DNA from: Nitrospina sp. | Lineage (GTDB): Bacteria > Nitrospinota > Nitrospinia > Nitrospinales > Nitrospinaceae | Direction: 5' to 3' | NCBI GenBank assembly: GCA_020430445.1 | Contig: JAGQJZ010000003.1 | Span: 1 to 64,000 of the forward strand | Length of the DNA stretch: 64,000 nucleotides | Part shown: positions 8,978 through 17,072 of the stretch, in pieces | Position numbering within the stretch: position 1 is the first letter of the stretch | Layout of the letters: every line of letters begins with the position of its first letter | Program-made: the position numbers and the translations under genes | Notes under the pieces: generated by a model | The model's input: the letters and a program-made list of their open reading frames with translations, nothing else | Database searches by the model: none | Told to the model about the DNA's origin: nothing

Positions 8978-9910
8978 ATGGAACTCATCAAGGCGCATGA
9001 AATATTGATTGTTGATGACAGCCCGACAACATTGTCGATTCTAAAACAGATGTTTTCAAAGGAACCTTACAGAATATCCGAGGCCGGCACGGGGGAGGAA
9101 GCCATTTCCAAGGCCCTTCGCACCTTCCCGGATTTGATTCTGCTGGATCTGAACCTGCCGGACATCGACGGTATTGAGATATGCAAAATTTTAAAGGACA
9201 ACGCGCTGACGCGGGACATCCCGATTCTTTTTATTACCGGAGAAAGAAACACAAAAAAATTGTGCGAGGCCTTCAACGCGGGAGCTCTGGATTACATCAT
9301 CAAGCCTTTTGACCTGATGGAGATCGGTGCCCGTGTCAAAACACATCTTCAGTTGATGGATTTGATCCAGAGGCACAAGAAACTGATCTCCGATCTTAAG
9401 GAGGCAAACGAGCGAATTGATTCCTTGAGCAAGATGGATATGTTGACGGGATTGTACAACCGGCGCGGAATCGAGGAAAAGTTCAAGATGGAATTGAGTC
9501 GTACCAAAAGGTTCGAGAGTCCATTCTCCATATTTCTGGGAGATCTTGACGGATTCAAGAATATCAATGATTCTTTCGGTCACAACCTGGGAGACAATGT
9601 TTTGCAGGAGATCGCACTTTTATTGAAAGAGAATTCCAGGGGGTATGATTGTATTGGACGCTGGGGCGGGGAAGAGTTCATTGGCCTGTTGCCCGGAGCG
9701 GATTGTGACGGGGCGAGGAAAGTGGCGGAGTCTATTCGGTCAAAAGTGGAACGACATGCTATCTCCCGAAACGATAAGAAAATCCAGGTCACCATGAGCT
9801 TCGGGCTTTCATCCTTGAAGCCGGACATGCAATTTTCAGAGTTGATTGAGGTCGCAGACCGGAATTTGTACCAGGCAAAAAGATCAGGAAAAAATATTGT
9901 CGTCGGATAA
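8978..9910 (+). CDS. response regulator with diguanylate cyclase (GGDEF) output
   Basis: This 310-residue protein joins an N-terminal receiver domain (Asp13-Asp14 acidic pair, phospho-acceptor Asp57 in LLDLNLP) to a GGDEF domain (residues 145-305), like PleD/WspR family proteins. The active site reads GGEEF. An inhibitory I-site RGYD lies exactly five residues before it, so product feedback by c-di-GMP is expected. It should make c-di-GMP from two GTP when phosphorylated. It stands alone, without an adjacent kinase. A close relative lies at 22650-23561. Confidence 0.92.
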   Translation: MELIKAHEILIVDDSPTTLSILKQMFSKEPYRISEAGTGEEAISKALRTFPDLILLDLNLPDIDGIEICKILKDNALTRDIPILFITGERNTKKLCEAFNAGALDYIIKPFDLMEIGARVKTHLQLMDLIQRHKKLISDLKEANERIDSLSKMDMLTGLYNRRGIEEKFKMELSRTKRFESPFSIFLGDLDGFKNINDSFGHNLGDNVLQEIALLLKENSRGYDCIGRWGGEEFIGLLPGADCDGARKVAESIRSKVERHAISRNDKKIQVTMSFGLSSLKPDMQFSELIEVADRNLYQAKRSGKNIVVG

Positions 9911-10167
9911 TTGAAAAGTTCTCTGGCGATTTGTCAGCCACGTCACAAAAATCCTCCCTTCACGAGTAACAATCCGACCCTGTTTGCACTCCTCCGGATC
10001 TCGACATCTTCTGTCGTGTTTTTCGCTACGCCGCTCCGGCCTTCCGTAAACCCGCTCTGGGCAAGGGTGAGAAGGCACTTCTCTACTTTTCTCCTAATGC
10101 AATGATGATAGAATTGAATTTATTTTTTAATTGCAGACAACGGTCGGGAAACGCAAAGGAGATACGC

Positions 10168-11511
10168 ATGAAGTGGATTTTGAAAAGTTTCATTCCGGTA
10201 TTTGCTCTGGTGTATTTGCTGGGATGGACGGTGGCGCAATCGGGTAGTGCAGTGGTTTCTGAGTTAACGGAGAACAAAGACCGGTTGATAAAAGTAGCGG
10301 GGGCGGTTTCGGTAAAAGATGATGTGCCGACCGGCGCGCTGCAATTGGATCATCCATCAATTCCTCGCGACTCGTCCCGTCTTTCCGCCGATTCCCTGCC
10401 GACACTCAACATTCCCCGGTTGCTTGCGGGGCACCGCCACGCCGTATCGGCGGGAGATCCGCATTACCTGACGCAGACGTTCGGTTTTCAGGTCGGAACG
10501 GACTTCGAATATATCATCTATCCGCAAACCATCAGCTCGGCCATATCCATCGCAGTGCAGGCGCTTTTGAAGACGGGAAACACGATCACGTCCATCAATG
10601 AAGGACACGCGGTATCGGTTTTAGGGTATTTTCAGCACACACAGTACTCTGAATATCCGCTGGGTATCGCGCTCGAAGGGAAATGCGAAAACGTCGGCGG
10701 TGGGACCATGCTCTATTGTGTCGGGGTGGAGTCGCAACTTTCCGCCAACAACGGTAACGTCAACTTCATCGGATTGGATGCTCAGGTCACCAGTAACAAC
10801 GGCAACCTGAGCAGTTTTTTCGGGATGAAAGTGGGCATCGGTGGAAACACGCAGATCGTTCCGATCATTGAAGGCGTGCGCGTTGAGGATATGGACAGCG
10901 GAGAAGGGGAAGTGCTGGAGATCAACGGACTGCATTTCGAGAACCAGACCAGAAACAATGCTTTGGTCAAGCGTGCGATCTGGGTTGAAGATCCCGAAGC
11001 CGTGATCGAAACCGTGGGCAGGATCAAGGCCCCCGGCATCACCGTGCAGACGGTGAACGCGCCGGTGAGCGCCGGCCGGACCGGCACGGGCAGGGTTCCC
11101 GCCGACGGCACGCGGCCGCAGAACCACGAGGGAACGGAGTTCATGACCGTGGTCATCATGCCGAAGGATCCGGAGAACATCCTGCGGATCGAATACGAGG
11201 CCGGTTTCAGCACCCCGCAGGGCGGACAGCTCGTCACCGCGTTGTTCCGGGATGGCGCGCCCGACACACTGGACGCCAAGGCGAATTTCGTTCTGGCCAA
11301 CACCATGAACACCGTGTACGGGACGTACGAGACCGTGGCCGGCACCACCGCGCCCATCACCTTCCGCCTGCGCGCCGGGCTGACCAGCCCGTCCCTGCTG
11401 TATATGAATACCCTCGGCGGGCAGTCTTTTTTGGGCGACAGCATGCACTCCTACATCCGCGTCACCGAACGCCGCCCCAACGCCAGCGTCACCCCACTTC
11501 CCGGTGGCTGA
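10168..11511 (+). CDS. secreted hypothetical protein with fibre-like repeats
   Basis: This 447-residue protein starts at an ATG preceded by AAAGGAGA, with a signal peptide ending around the SGSA segment. Residues 150-290 hold loosely repeated strands (for example VNFIGLDAQVTSNNGNLSSFFG) like those of trimeric phage-tail or fibre proteins. The last 120 residues look like a beta-sandwich of the kind found at tail-spike tips (MTVVIMPKDPENILRIEY). The fibre analogy is by eye only. It could be a surface appendage or adhesin. No phage genes are nearby. A 14-bp inverted repeat follows downstream. Confidence 0.6.
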   Translation: MKWILKSFIPVFALVYLLGWTVAQSGSAVVSELTENKDRLIKVAGAVSVKDDVPTGALQLDHPSIPRDSSRLSADSLPTLNIPRLLAGHRHAVSAGDPHYLTQTFGFQVGTDFEYIIYPQTISSAISIAVQALLKTGNTITSINEGHAVSVLGYFQHTQYSEYPLGIALEGKCENVGGGTMLYCVGVESQLSANNGNVNFIGLDAQVTSNNGNLSSFFGMKVGIGGNTQIVPIIEGVRVEDMDSGEGEVLEINGLHFENQTRNNALVKRAIWVEDPEAVIETVGRIKAPGITVQTVNAPVSAGRTGTGRVPADGTRPQNHEGTEFMTVVIMPKDPENILRIEYEAGFSTPQGGQLVTALFRDGAPDTLDAKANFVLANTMNTVYGTYETVAGTTAPITFRLRAGLTSPSLLYMNTLGGQSFLGDSMHSYIRVTERRPNASVTPLPGG

Positions 11512-11584
11512 CACTGCCCCCAGACTGACTGAACGAAACCTCGATTGCGTTTGCAGTATCAAGAAGCGGCTGGCCGCAATGCCC

Positions 11585-11618
11585 GCTCACCGTGAAAGCG
11601 ATATCTTTCACGGTGAGC
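11585..11618. terminator. perfect 14-bp inverted repeat between convergent genes
   Basis: GCTCACCGTGAAAG at 11585-11598 pairs perfectly with CTTTCACGGTGAGC at 11605-11618 across a six-base loop. It lies between the fibre-like gene (plus) and the end of the M24 gene (minus), 21 bases past the latter's stop. There is no T-tract directly after either arm. A bidirectional transcript end or RNA-stabilising hairpin is likely. Confidence 0.65.
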
Positions 11619-11639
11619 AGCGCGGCGCATCAGGTTTTT

Positions 11640-12755
11640 TTAGGAAGCGGGCAGGCGGAACGTTTTGGGGAACCGGGTCAGGGGGACTGCGTTGTCTTTC
11701 CCGATGGCAAAGGTGTCTTCAATCCGCACTCCGCCGACCTCGGGAACGGCCAGAACCGTGTGCCCCACCGTCATGGTCATCCCTTCCCGGATTTCAATGG
11801 CGGAATCGGCGGGGTGGATGGTCGGGGCGGGTGTTTCTTCAAAGCCGAGGCCGATACTGTGGCTGATGCCGGCGACGTAATACTCCCCAAACCCTGCATC
11901 CTCGATCACTTTTCTGGTTTGCGCATCGATATCACGCATCTTGTTTCCCGGTTTCAGGGAGTGGATGCCGGTTCCTTGCACCTTGAGGTATAAGTCAAAA
12001 AGCTCCTGTTGTTTTGCCGTGGGAGTTCCGACGACGAATGTCCGGCACAGGTTGGAGCAGTATCCCTTATAAGTCGGGACCAGGTCGATCAGGACGATTT
12101 CTCCTTCCGCAATGACCTTATCGGTCGCGCCTCCATGCAGCCAGCAGGAGCGATAGCCTGAATTGACGAACACGGGTGTCTGTGTGCGTCCTCCCCCCGC
12201 TTTTCGCATGGCGTATTCCGCTTCCGCCGCGACTTCGTTCTCGGTGACTCCGGGGCGCAGGGCTTTGGCCGCGGCTTCCATCCCGATATCGGCGATCTCC
12301 CCGGCCCGCTTCATGATTTCCAGTTCCTCGTTGTCTTTGACCATCCTCAGTTCATCCATGACGGATGCGATATTGGCAATTTTGATAAATGGATTGGCTT
12401 TCTGGAACATGTTCAGGAGGAAGGCGGGAGTTGAAAACCACATTTGCACGCCGACGGTGATGTGCTCGCGGTCGCCTTTCAGTGTCTTCATCACTCCGAC
12501 CACGTCTTTGATCTGCTCTCCGACGCTGGACATGATGCGGACATCATGCGCCTGCATCATTTCCTTGATCTCTTTCTCTTCAGCCTTGAACGTCACAATC
12601 AGGGGTTGCCCCTCCGCCGGAATGATGGCTCTTGGCTGAGATCGGTCTTCGCCAAAAAGGTAGGTGTAATCGTCGTGAGTCAGGATCATATAGGCGTCGA
12701 TATTTTGAGCCTTCATCCTTTCCTGAACTTTTCTGACCCGGTCCATTCTAATCAT
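11640..12755 (-). CDS. M24 (pita-bread) family protein with altered metal ligands
   Basis: This 371-residue protein has the two-domain layout of Xaa-Pro peptidases and creatinases: a creatinase N-terminal domain (residues 1-130) and a pita-bread domain (140-365). The usual metal site is degenerate. The first Asp is kept (VLIDLVPTY). The second Asp is Asn (GYCSN). The His is kept (GISHSIGLG). The Glu of the TxEP motif is replaced (MTVGHTV). The final Glu is kept (VRIED). It may therefore be a creatinase-like, non-metal hydrolase rather than an aminopeptidase. It is the last gene of the minus-strand nitrite/NO cluster, 25 bases after the carbonic anhydrase gene. Confidence 0.8.
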   Translation of the reverse strand: MIRMDRVRKVQERMKAQNIDAYMILTHDDYTYLFGEDRSQPRAIIPAEGQPLIVTFKAEEKEIKEMMQAHDVRIMSSVGEQIKDVVGVMKTLKGDREHITVGVQMWFSTPAFLLNMFQKANPFIKIANIASVMDELRMVKDNEELEIMKRAGEIADIGMEAAAKALRPGVTENEVAAEAEYAMRKAGGGRTQTPVFVNSGYRSCWLHGGATDKVIAEGEIVLIDLVPTYKGYCSNLCRTFVVGTPTAKQQELFDLYLKVQGTGIHSLKPGNKMRDIDAQTRKVIEDAGFGEYYVAGISHSIGLGFEETPAPTIHPADSAIEIREGMTMTVGHTVLAVPEVGGVRIEDTFAIGKDNAVPLTRFPKTFRLPAS

Positions 12756-12780
12756 GTGTGATTCCTTAAAAAAACAGTGG

Positions 12781-13599
12781 TCACTTCAACTCGATAATGA
12801 TCCGGTGATGCAGCTTCTGCACGGGCCGCGCATTCTGCCGGATGTGCTTCTGAAAATGTTCCAGTTGTTCCTGCGAAATTTCGATGGGTTCCTCCAGCAC
12901 CAGCCAGGTCACGTTTTCAGTGCAGGGAGGCGTGGTGAGGGAGCCTGTGTAATGGTAATAAACCCTGGAGTCCGGGATGAGGTCCCCGGCGGACAACCTC
13001 TCGTCACTATAAGTTTTTTCCCGGTCGATTTCCTGTGGGATTTTGTCCCATAGCTTTTCAATCCTGGGGTGCTCCCTGCCGACCCGGGCAAACACGGCGA
13101 GGACGACGTATTCATGGTCCGCCGCCCGGTGCACGAAATGGATCTCCATGGGATAGGCGTTGCCCTTCAAAAGGTGTTCGCTGGGGTGGTGGAAGTGGAA
13201 TTGGATCAATTCAAACCTTTCATCGTCCCACTGGATATAACTCCCCGGTTCAACCCGCAGCAAAATGGTGTGCCGGTTGTTGATGATCTGCACGGGTGTT
13301 TCCCGGTAGCGGCTTTTAAGGTCCAGTTTTTCCACACCCAGGACTTCCCGGATATCCACCGGAGACTGGTGGACTCCCTCGCGGCACATGATGTGTTTGT
13401 CGTGATCCTGCTCCATTTCTCCCCAATGCCGGGGACCGGTACCGCCTTCGTAACCCCAGGGCTCGGCCGGTTCGCCCGCCCGGACCGGGCTGGGGGTTCC
13501 GGCCGGTAAAACAAATAAGGCCGAGAGAAAACCGAGGCATAAAATCGCGTTGCCCCGTTTGAAATGGTTCAGTATTGGATTAGAGTTCAAGAAGACCAC
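12781..13599 (-). CDS. alpha-class carbonic anhydrase, exported
   Basis: The enzyme interconverts CO2 and bicarbonate, presumably in the periplasm. Family signatures are complete: SPVDI, the zinc histidines in HFHHPSEH and MEIHFVH, and SLTTPPCTENVTW. A signal peptide (AILCLGFLSALFVLPAG) precedes the domain. I place the start at a GTG (13599-13597) because GGAG lies 8 bases before it. A TTG 45 bases upstream also fits the frame but has no better support. The gene overlaps the end of the globin-PsiE gene by 20 bases, so translational coupling is likely. Confidence 0.92.
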   Translation of the reverse strand: MVFLNSNPILNHFKRGNAILCLGFLSALFVLPAGTPSPVRAGEPAEPWGYEGGTGPRHWGEMEQDHDKHIMCREGVHQSPVDIREVLGVEKLDLKSRYRETPVQIINNRHTILLRVEPGSYIQWDDERFELIQFHFHHPSEHLLKGNAYPMEIHFVHRAADHEYVVLAVFARVGREHPRIEKLWDKIPQEIDREKTYSDERLSAGDLIPDSRVYYHYTGSLTTPPCTENVTWLVLEEPIEISQEQLEHFQKHIRQNARPVQKLHHRIIIELK

Positions 13600-14545
13600 G
13601 GTTCGCGCTCCCTGTTTTTTTGTCGGACTCCGCCTTGTTGACAATCAGTCTGTAAGACATTCCCAGGCAAAGAACCAGAACGCCATAAAGGAGGACGTCC
13701 ATGGTTTTCGCCGGAGAAAGAGAGAAGATCAAAATTTTTCGAATCAACGCCGCGATGGCCAATGCAATGAAAGCCTCCAGGGCGAATTTCCCTCCCCGCA
13801 GATGGTTCATTTCTTCCTGAATCAGTTCAATGGCGGCCCAGAGGATGAGCAGGCTGCCCAGAATAGTCAAGATTCCCTGTTCGATCGGAGCCTGCCGGGA
13901 AAACAGCAGGTAAACATCGTAACTGAACAGGCCGATCGAAAAAAAGGCGACCAGTACCAGCGCCCCCGACAGGAGGTAGTTGAAATACCCGCTGATTTTT
14001 TTCAAAAGCCTGAGCAGGAGCTTTTCAACTTTGGAGAGGGATAAAAACCGGCTCATTTCCTCTTCCCTGTAGGAGCTGGTCAGAACGTCCAGGTTGATGT
14101 CCAGCACCTTTTCAACCGCTTCGAGTCTCTCCGTCAAGTCGGGTTGGCCGGTGTACAGTTTATAGACCCGCCCCAGGGTGAACACCCTGACGTAATTGAA
14201 AGCCGCGTTGACGTAATGGGTCGGCAATCCCAGCCTGACGTGGATTTCGCCGATGCGGTAAAGCTTTGTGAAATAGGAAATGTCGTATTTTCCGGAAAAC
14301 AGACTTTTGTACCAGAGTGAAATTTTATTTTGGTGACGCTCGATCACATCCTTGTCTTTTAAAAACTCCGCGGTGTTGCCAAACATCCAGATAAATTCGT
14401 AAAACCCTTCGATGAATTCTTCCACAAAGTCGTCCATCCTGGGCTTCATGTCCAGGAGAAGCGCTTCATCTTCCCCGGTAAAACGATAATGCTTTTTCAG
14501 GATCGAATGATTGCTTTCAGAAGATTGAGTGAATTCATTAAACAC
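13580..14545 (-). CDS. globin-coupled sensor fused to a PsiE-type membrane domain
   Basis: Residues 10-165 form a protoglobin/globin-coupled-sensor domain. His102 in RIGEIHVRLGLPTHYV stands where the proximal haem ligand is found in this family (IGxxHxxIGL motif). After a short helix, residues 185-305 contain four transmembrane helices that match the phosphate-starvation-inducible PsiE family (AAIELIQEEMNHLRGGKF, ALIRKILIF). A haem-based O2 or NO sensor driving a membrane module is the natural reading. The PsiE role is itself unknown. The gene lies 69 bases downstream of nirK on the same strand. Confidence 0.85.
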   Translation of the reverse strand: MFNEFTQSSESNHSILKKHYRFTGEDEALLLDMKPRMDDFVEEFIEGFYEFIWMFGNTAEFLKDKDVIERHQNKISLWYKSLFSGKYDISYFTKLYRIGEIHVRLGLPTHYVNAAFNYVRVFTLGRVYKLYTGQPDLTERLEAVEKVLDINLDVLTSSYREEEMSRFLSLSKVEKLLLRLLKKISGYFNYLLSGALVLVAFFSIGLFSYDVYLLFSRQAPIEQGILTILGSLLILWAAIELIQEEMNHLRGGKFALEAFIALAIAALIRKILIFSLSPAKTMDVLLYGVLVLCLGMSYRLIVNKAESDKKTGSANRGLLEL

Positions 14546-14614
14546 TTTTAGGGCCCTCCGTCAGGCGGGAATCGATGATTCCCGCCTGAACCTTTGATTT
14601 GAGCGCGCAGTCCT

Positions 14615-15607
14615 CTATTGTTCTTTCCTGAAGACCGCGGTGTTTTCCTTGCCTTCCACAACCAGATGGCCGATCGCGCCTTTTGCCACCCGGAAAATAC
14701 TGTGGTCGACCAGAACGTAGGTCCCCGGGTTTTCGACCTTGAACTCGACGATGGTCGCTCCGGCGGAGGGGACCAGGGTGGTCTGGATGTTGTGGTTGAC
14801 CAGACCGTTGATCCCACCTTCATGATAGACGTTGTCGAAGATTTCTCCAATGATGTGGAAGGACGAAATGCCGTTGGGGCCGATGTTGCCGAAATAAATC
14901 CGGATGGTCTCACCCGCGTTGGCTTTCAGGGCGTTTTTCCCAAGCAGGCCGCCTTCGCGGCCGTTGAAAACGACGTGGGTGGGGTGTTCGTCCAGACCTT
15001 TGGAAATATCGAACGTGGCGATTCCATCCTCGGGGTCCGATGTGAAAAATTCACTTTCGAAAACATAAAACTCCCGGTCCACTTTGGGCAACCCGCCTTC
15101 GGGCTCGACCAGAATCAGGCCGTACATTCCATTGGCAATGTGATCGACGATGGAGCCGGCGGCGCAATGGTAAATGTACAGGCCGGGGTTCAGGGCTTTC
15201 CAGATGAACACCTTGGATTCTCCGGGGCTCACCGTGTTGACCGCGGCCCCGCCGCCGGGTCCGTTGACGGCGTGGATATCAATATTGTGTTGCTGGACGT
15301 TCTCCTTGGCGTTCGACAGGTGGAAGCGGACTTCGTCGCCTGCGCGGACGCGGGCCATGGGGCCGGGCACTGTGCCGTTGAAGCTCCAGAATTCATACTG
15401 CACGCCTTCTGCAAGGGGGCCTTTGTATTCCTTTGCTTCAAAACGAACGTCAATGGTCTGGGCTTTACGCTTGCCAACGGCCGGGGGAACCGCAGGCGCG
15501 TGGGTCAACTCTGCCCGGCTGGCTGCAAGCGAGGGAGTGGCGGCGCTGAAGATCAAGAACGCAGAGAGAATAAAGAGATTAAATTTAAAAATAGGATGTG
15601 TTTTCAT
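14615..15607 (-). CDS. nirK: copper-containing nitrite reductase, AniA-like
   Basis: This 330-residue periplasmic enzyme reduces nitrite to nitric oxide. The start at 15607 follows GGGGAAAG and gives a clean signal peptide ending near SLAAS. It has two cupredoxin domains. Type 1 copper ligands are His107, Cys148, His156 and Met161. Type 2 copper ligands are His112, His147 and His302. Catalytic Asp110 and His251 are present. The short Cys-to-His loop and the HIANGMYGLILVEPEGGLP stretch are typical of the AniA class. The cluster also carries NO-handling genes (ric and truncated haemoglobin upstream, a globin sensor downstream). Confidence 0.95.
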   Translation of the reverse strand: MKTHPIFKFNLFILSAFLIFSAATPSLAASRAELTHAPAVPPAVGKRKAQTIDVRFEAKEYKGPLAEGVQYEFWSFNGTVPGPMARVRAGDEVRFHLSNAKENVQQHNIDIHAVNGPGGGAAVNTVSPGESKVFIWKALNPGLYIYHCAAGSIVDHIANGMYGLILVEPEGGLPKVDREFYVFESEFFTSDPEDGIATFDISKGLDEHPTHVVFNGREGGLLGKNALKANAGETIRIYFGNIGPNGISSFHIIGEIFDNVYHEGGINGLVNHNIQTTLVPSAGATIVEFKVENPGTYVLVDHSIFRVAKGAIGHLVVEGKENTAVFRKEQ

Positions 15608-15731
15608 TTTAAGCTTTCCCCAATTGAATAAATTTATAATAAAAATTATGAATCCTCCAGTGGCTGATTTTATTTGCCGCTCGGAAAAACAATCACGGAT
15701 CAATCTGCCGCACGCCGGCTTAAGAGCCAGA

Positions 15732-16454
15732 TCAAAGCGCTTCCGCGCGTTCAAGGACTTGTGGAAACAGCAGATTGTTTTCCTTGTGAACGTGCAGGTG
15801 CGTGTCGACTTCGACTTGCTTCAACAGGCGATACAGGTGTTTGAAGGTTTCGCATGCATCCTCCGGAGGTTGGTATCCATTTGTGAGTTCGTTGATTTTG
15901 TGCAACAGGTTGCCCGCCCGCTCGTGTTCCATGAGCATCACGCGAATCGGGTTTGCCACCGAACCGCAGTGAGCCATTCCGCCGGACATGGATTTCTCCA
16001 TATTCTTGATCATGGGAAAGAGGATTTGCTCTTCTTTCATCATGTGAGGTTTCAGGTCCTGGATCAGGTAATAAACCGCTTCCTGCAACTCTGCGAGCCA
16101 CGGGTGATTGGCCGCATGCGCCTTGACCACTTTTTCGGTGATTTCAGTGAGTTCCGGGAACACCGATTCCAGGTACTGGTGGTGCGTGGTGACGATGTGG
16201 TCGATCAGCCCCGAGGGTTCGAGATCGGTCCAGTTTTCTTCAGGTTCCGCAGCGGCAGGGGAGGGCGCCTGGTTGAGCTGTTCCAGGATCGCGCCGGGGG
16301 TCAACCCGAGTTCTTCGCATGCCGCGCCGAGCGTTTTTTCTCCACCGCAGCAAAAGTCAATTTTGTGGTGGGCGAATACTTCAATGGCGATGACGGGATT
16401 GTGGTTTACGAAATCCCGCACCGGGCTTTGGGTGTTCAGGTCTGGAAAGTTCAT
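15732..16454 (-). CDS. ric: iron-sulfur cluster repair di-iron protein (RIC/ScdA/YtfE)
   Basis: The 240-residue protein has an N-terminal ScdA domain with the hallmark IDFCCGG (Cys35-Cys36). A hemerythrin-like four-helix domain (residues 80-235) follows, with spaced histidines (DHIVTTHHQYL, DLKPHMMKEEQILFP, LMEHERAG, HLHVHKENNLLFP) that bind a di-iron centre. RIC proteins restore Fe-S clusters damaged by NO and oxidants in the cytoplasm. It starts 21 bases after the truncated haemoglobin gene, so the two form an operon. A 124-base A+T-rich gap separates it from nirK, which may have its own promoter as well. Confidence 0.93.
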   Translation of the reverse strand: MNFPDLNTQSPVRDFVNHNPVIAIEVFAHHKIDFCCGGEKTLGAACEELGLTPGAILEQLNQAPSPAAAEPEENWTDLEPSGLIDHIVTTHHQYLESVFPELTEITEKVVKAHAANHPWLAELQEAVYYLIQDLKPHMMKEEQILFPMIKNMEKSMSGGMAHCGSVANPIRVMLMEHERAGNLLHKINELTNGYQPPEDACETFKHLYRLLKQVEVDTHLHVHKENNLLFPQVLERAEAL

Positions 16455-16475
16455 GGTAACCTCCTCAACGATGCG

Positions 16476-16913
16476 TTAGATATGATGACGCGAATAATGG
16501 GGGATGGCGTGCCTGGCATTTTCAGGCTCGATCCCCATCCGCAATTGAAATGTGCCCGCAATGTTTCGGGCCAGTTGCTTGGACTTTTCCGCAATGGGCC
16601 CTTCGAAATGTTCGTTGACCGTATGGGTGAACAATCGCACCCAGCTTTCAAAATGCCTTTTCTCCAAAGGCAGTGGCAGGTGCTTTGCAAACGGATTGCC
16701 GTCATAGGTCCCCGTTCCAAAAAGAAGCCGTTCCCAGAAGCGATACATAATGGGAAGGTGTGTTTGCCAGTCCCGTATATGCTCCTCGAAAATGGGAGCG
16801 AGATCGGAGTCCTGCCGGACCTTTTCATAAAAGGAATCCACCAGAATCCGGATATGCCCTTGTGAGCTGATGTCGTTTCCCTCGTGGGGAGTGTTTGCGT
16901 TTGCGGGTTTCAT
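16476..16913 (-). CDS. group III truncated haemoglobin
   Basis: The 145-residue globin has the 2/2 fold pattern of group III truncated haemoglobins: FYEKVRQDSDLAPIFE at the N-terminus, HLPIMYRFWERLLFG in the B-E region, and RHFESWVRLF around the proximal histidine. Members of this group are induced by nitrosative stress in other bacteria and bind O2 or NO. The ATG at 16913 is chosen over a GTG two codons upstream. It is the first gene of the minus-strand NO/nitrite cluster and lies directly under the Rrf2-type operators. Confidence 0.92.
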   Translation of the reverse strand: MKPANANTPHEGNDISSQGHIRILVDSFYEKVRQDSDLAPIFEEHIRDWQTHLPIMYRFWERLLFGTGTYDGNPFAKHLPLPLEKRHFESWVRLFTHTVNEHFEGPIAEKSKQLARNIAGTFQLRMGIEPENARHAIPHYSRHHI

Positions 16914-16925
16914 GAGCACCTGACC

Positions 16926-16964
16926 TTTAATTAAGATAAAAGGATAAATATATCTTTAATTAAA
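16926..16964. promoter_or_regulatory. operator dyad 1 (Rrf2-type)
   Basis: TTTAATTAAGATA (16926-16938) and TATCTTTAATTAAA (16951-16964) form an inverted repeat of the motif AATTAAAGATA, with one gap. It covers the -10 box and predicted transcription start of the haemoglobin promoter. Confidence 0.7.
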
Positions 16965-16992
16965 CTATACGACCCTCAATTAAAGATGTCAA
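16964..16992 (-). promoter_or_regulatory. sigma-70 promoter of the haemoglobin-ric-nirK cluster
   Basis: On the minus strand TTGACA (16992-16987) and TATAGT (16969-16964) are separated by 17 bases, a near-consensus housekeeping promoter. Transcription would begin near 16957, 44 bases before the haemoglobin ATG. Both operator dyads overlap it. Confidence 0.8.
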
Positions 16993-17013
16993 GGTCTTTT
17001 TATCTTTAATTGA
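16976..17013. promoter_or_regulatory. operator dyad 2 (Rrf2-type)
   Basis: TCAATTAAAGAT (16976-16987) and ATCTTTAATTGA (17002-17013) are a perfect 12-bp inverted repeat with a 14-base spacer. The dyad covers the -35 box of the haemoglobin promoter. It also overlaps a TTGACT (17010-17015) that could be the -35 box of the divergent regulator gene, with TAATCT at 17032-17037 as its -10. Confidence 0.75.
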
Positions 17014-17072
17014 CTTTTGGCCCGGGTTTGTTAATCTGGATATAGAGACCTTTTTATCCGGAGTTTAAGCCC

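Noticed and set aside
10102-10167. Longer N-terminus for the fibre-like protein
   Set aside because: It would bury the signal peptide; the ATG at 10168 has AAAGGAGA and starts the signal peptide directly.
15608-15731. FNR/CRP-type box upstream of nirK (TTGATCCGTGATTG)
   Set aside because: Only the left half matches TTGAT; the right half is GATTG, not ATCAA.
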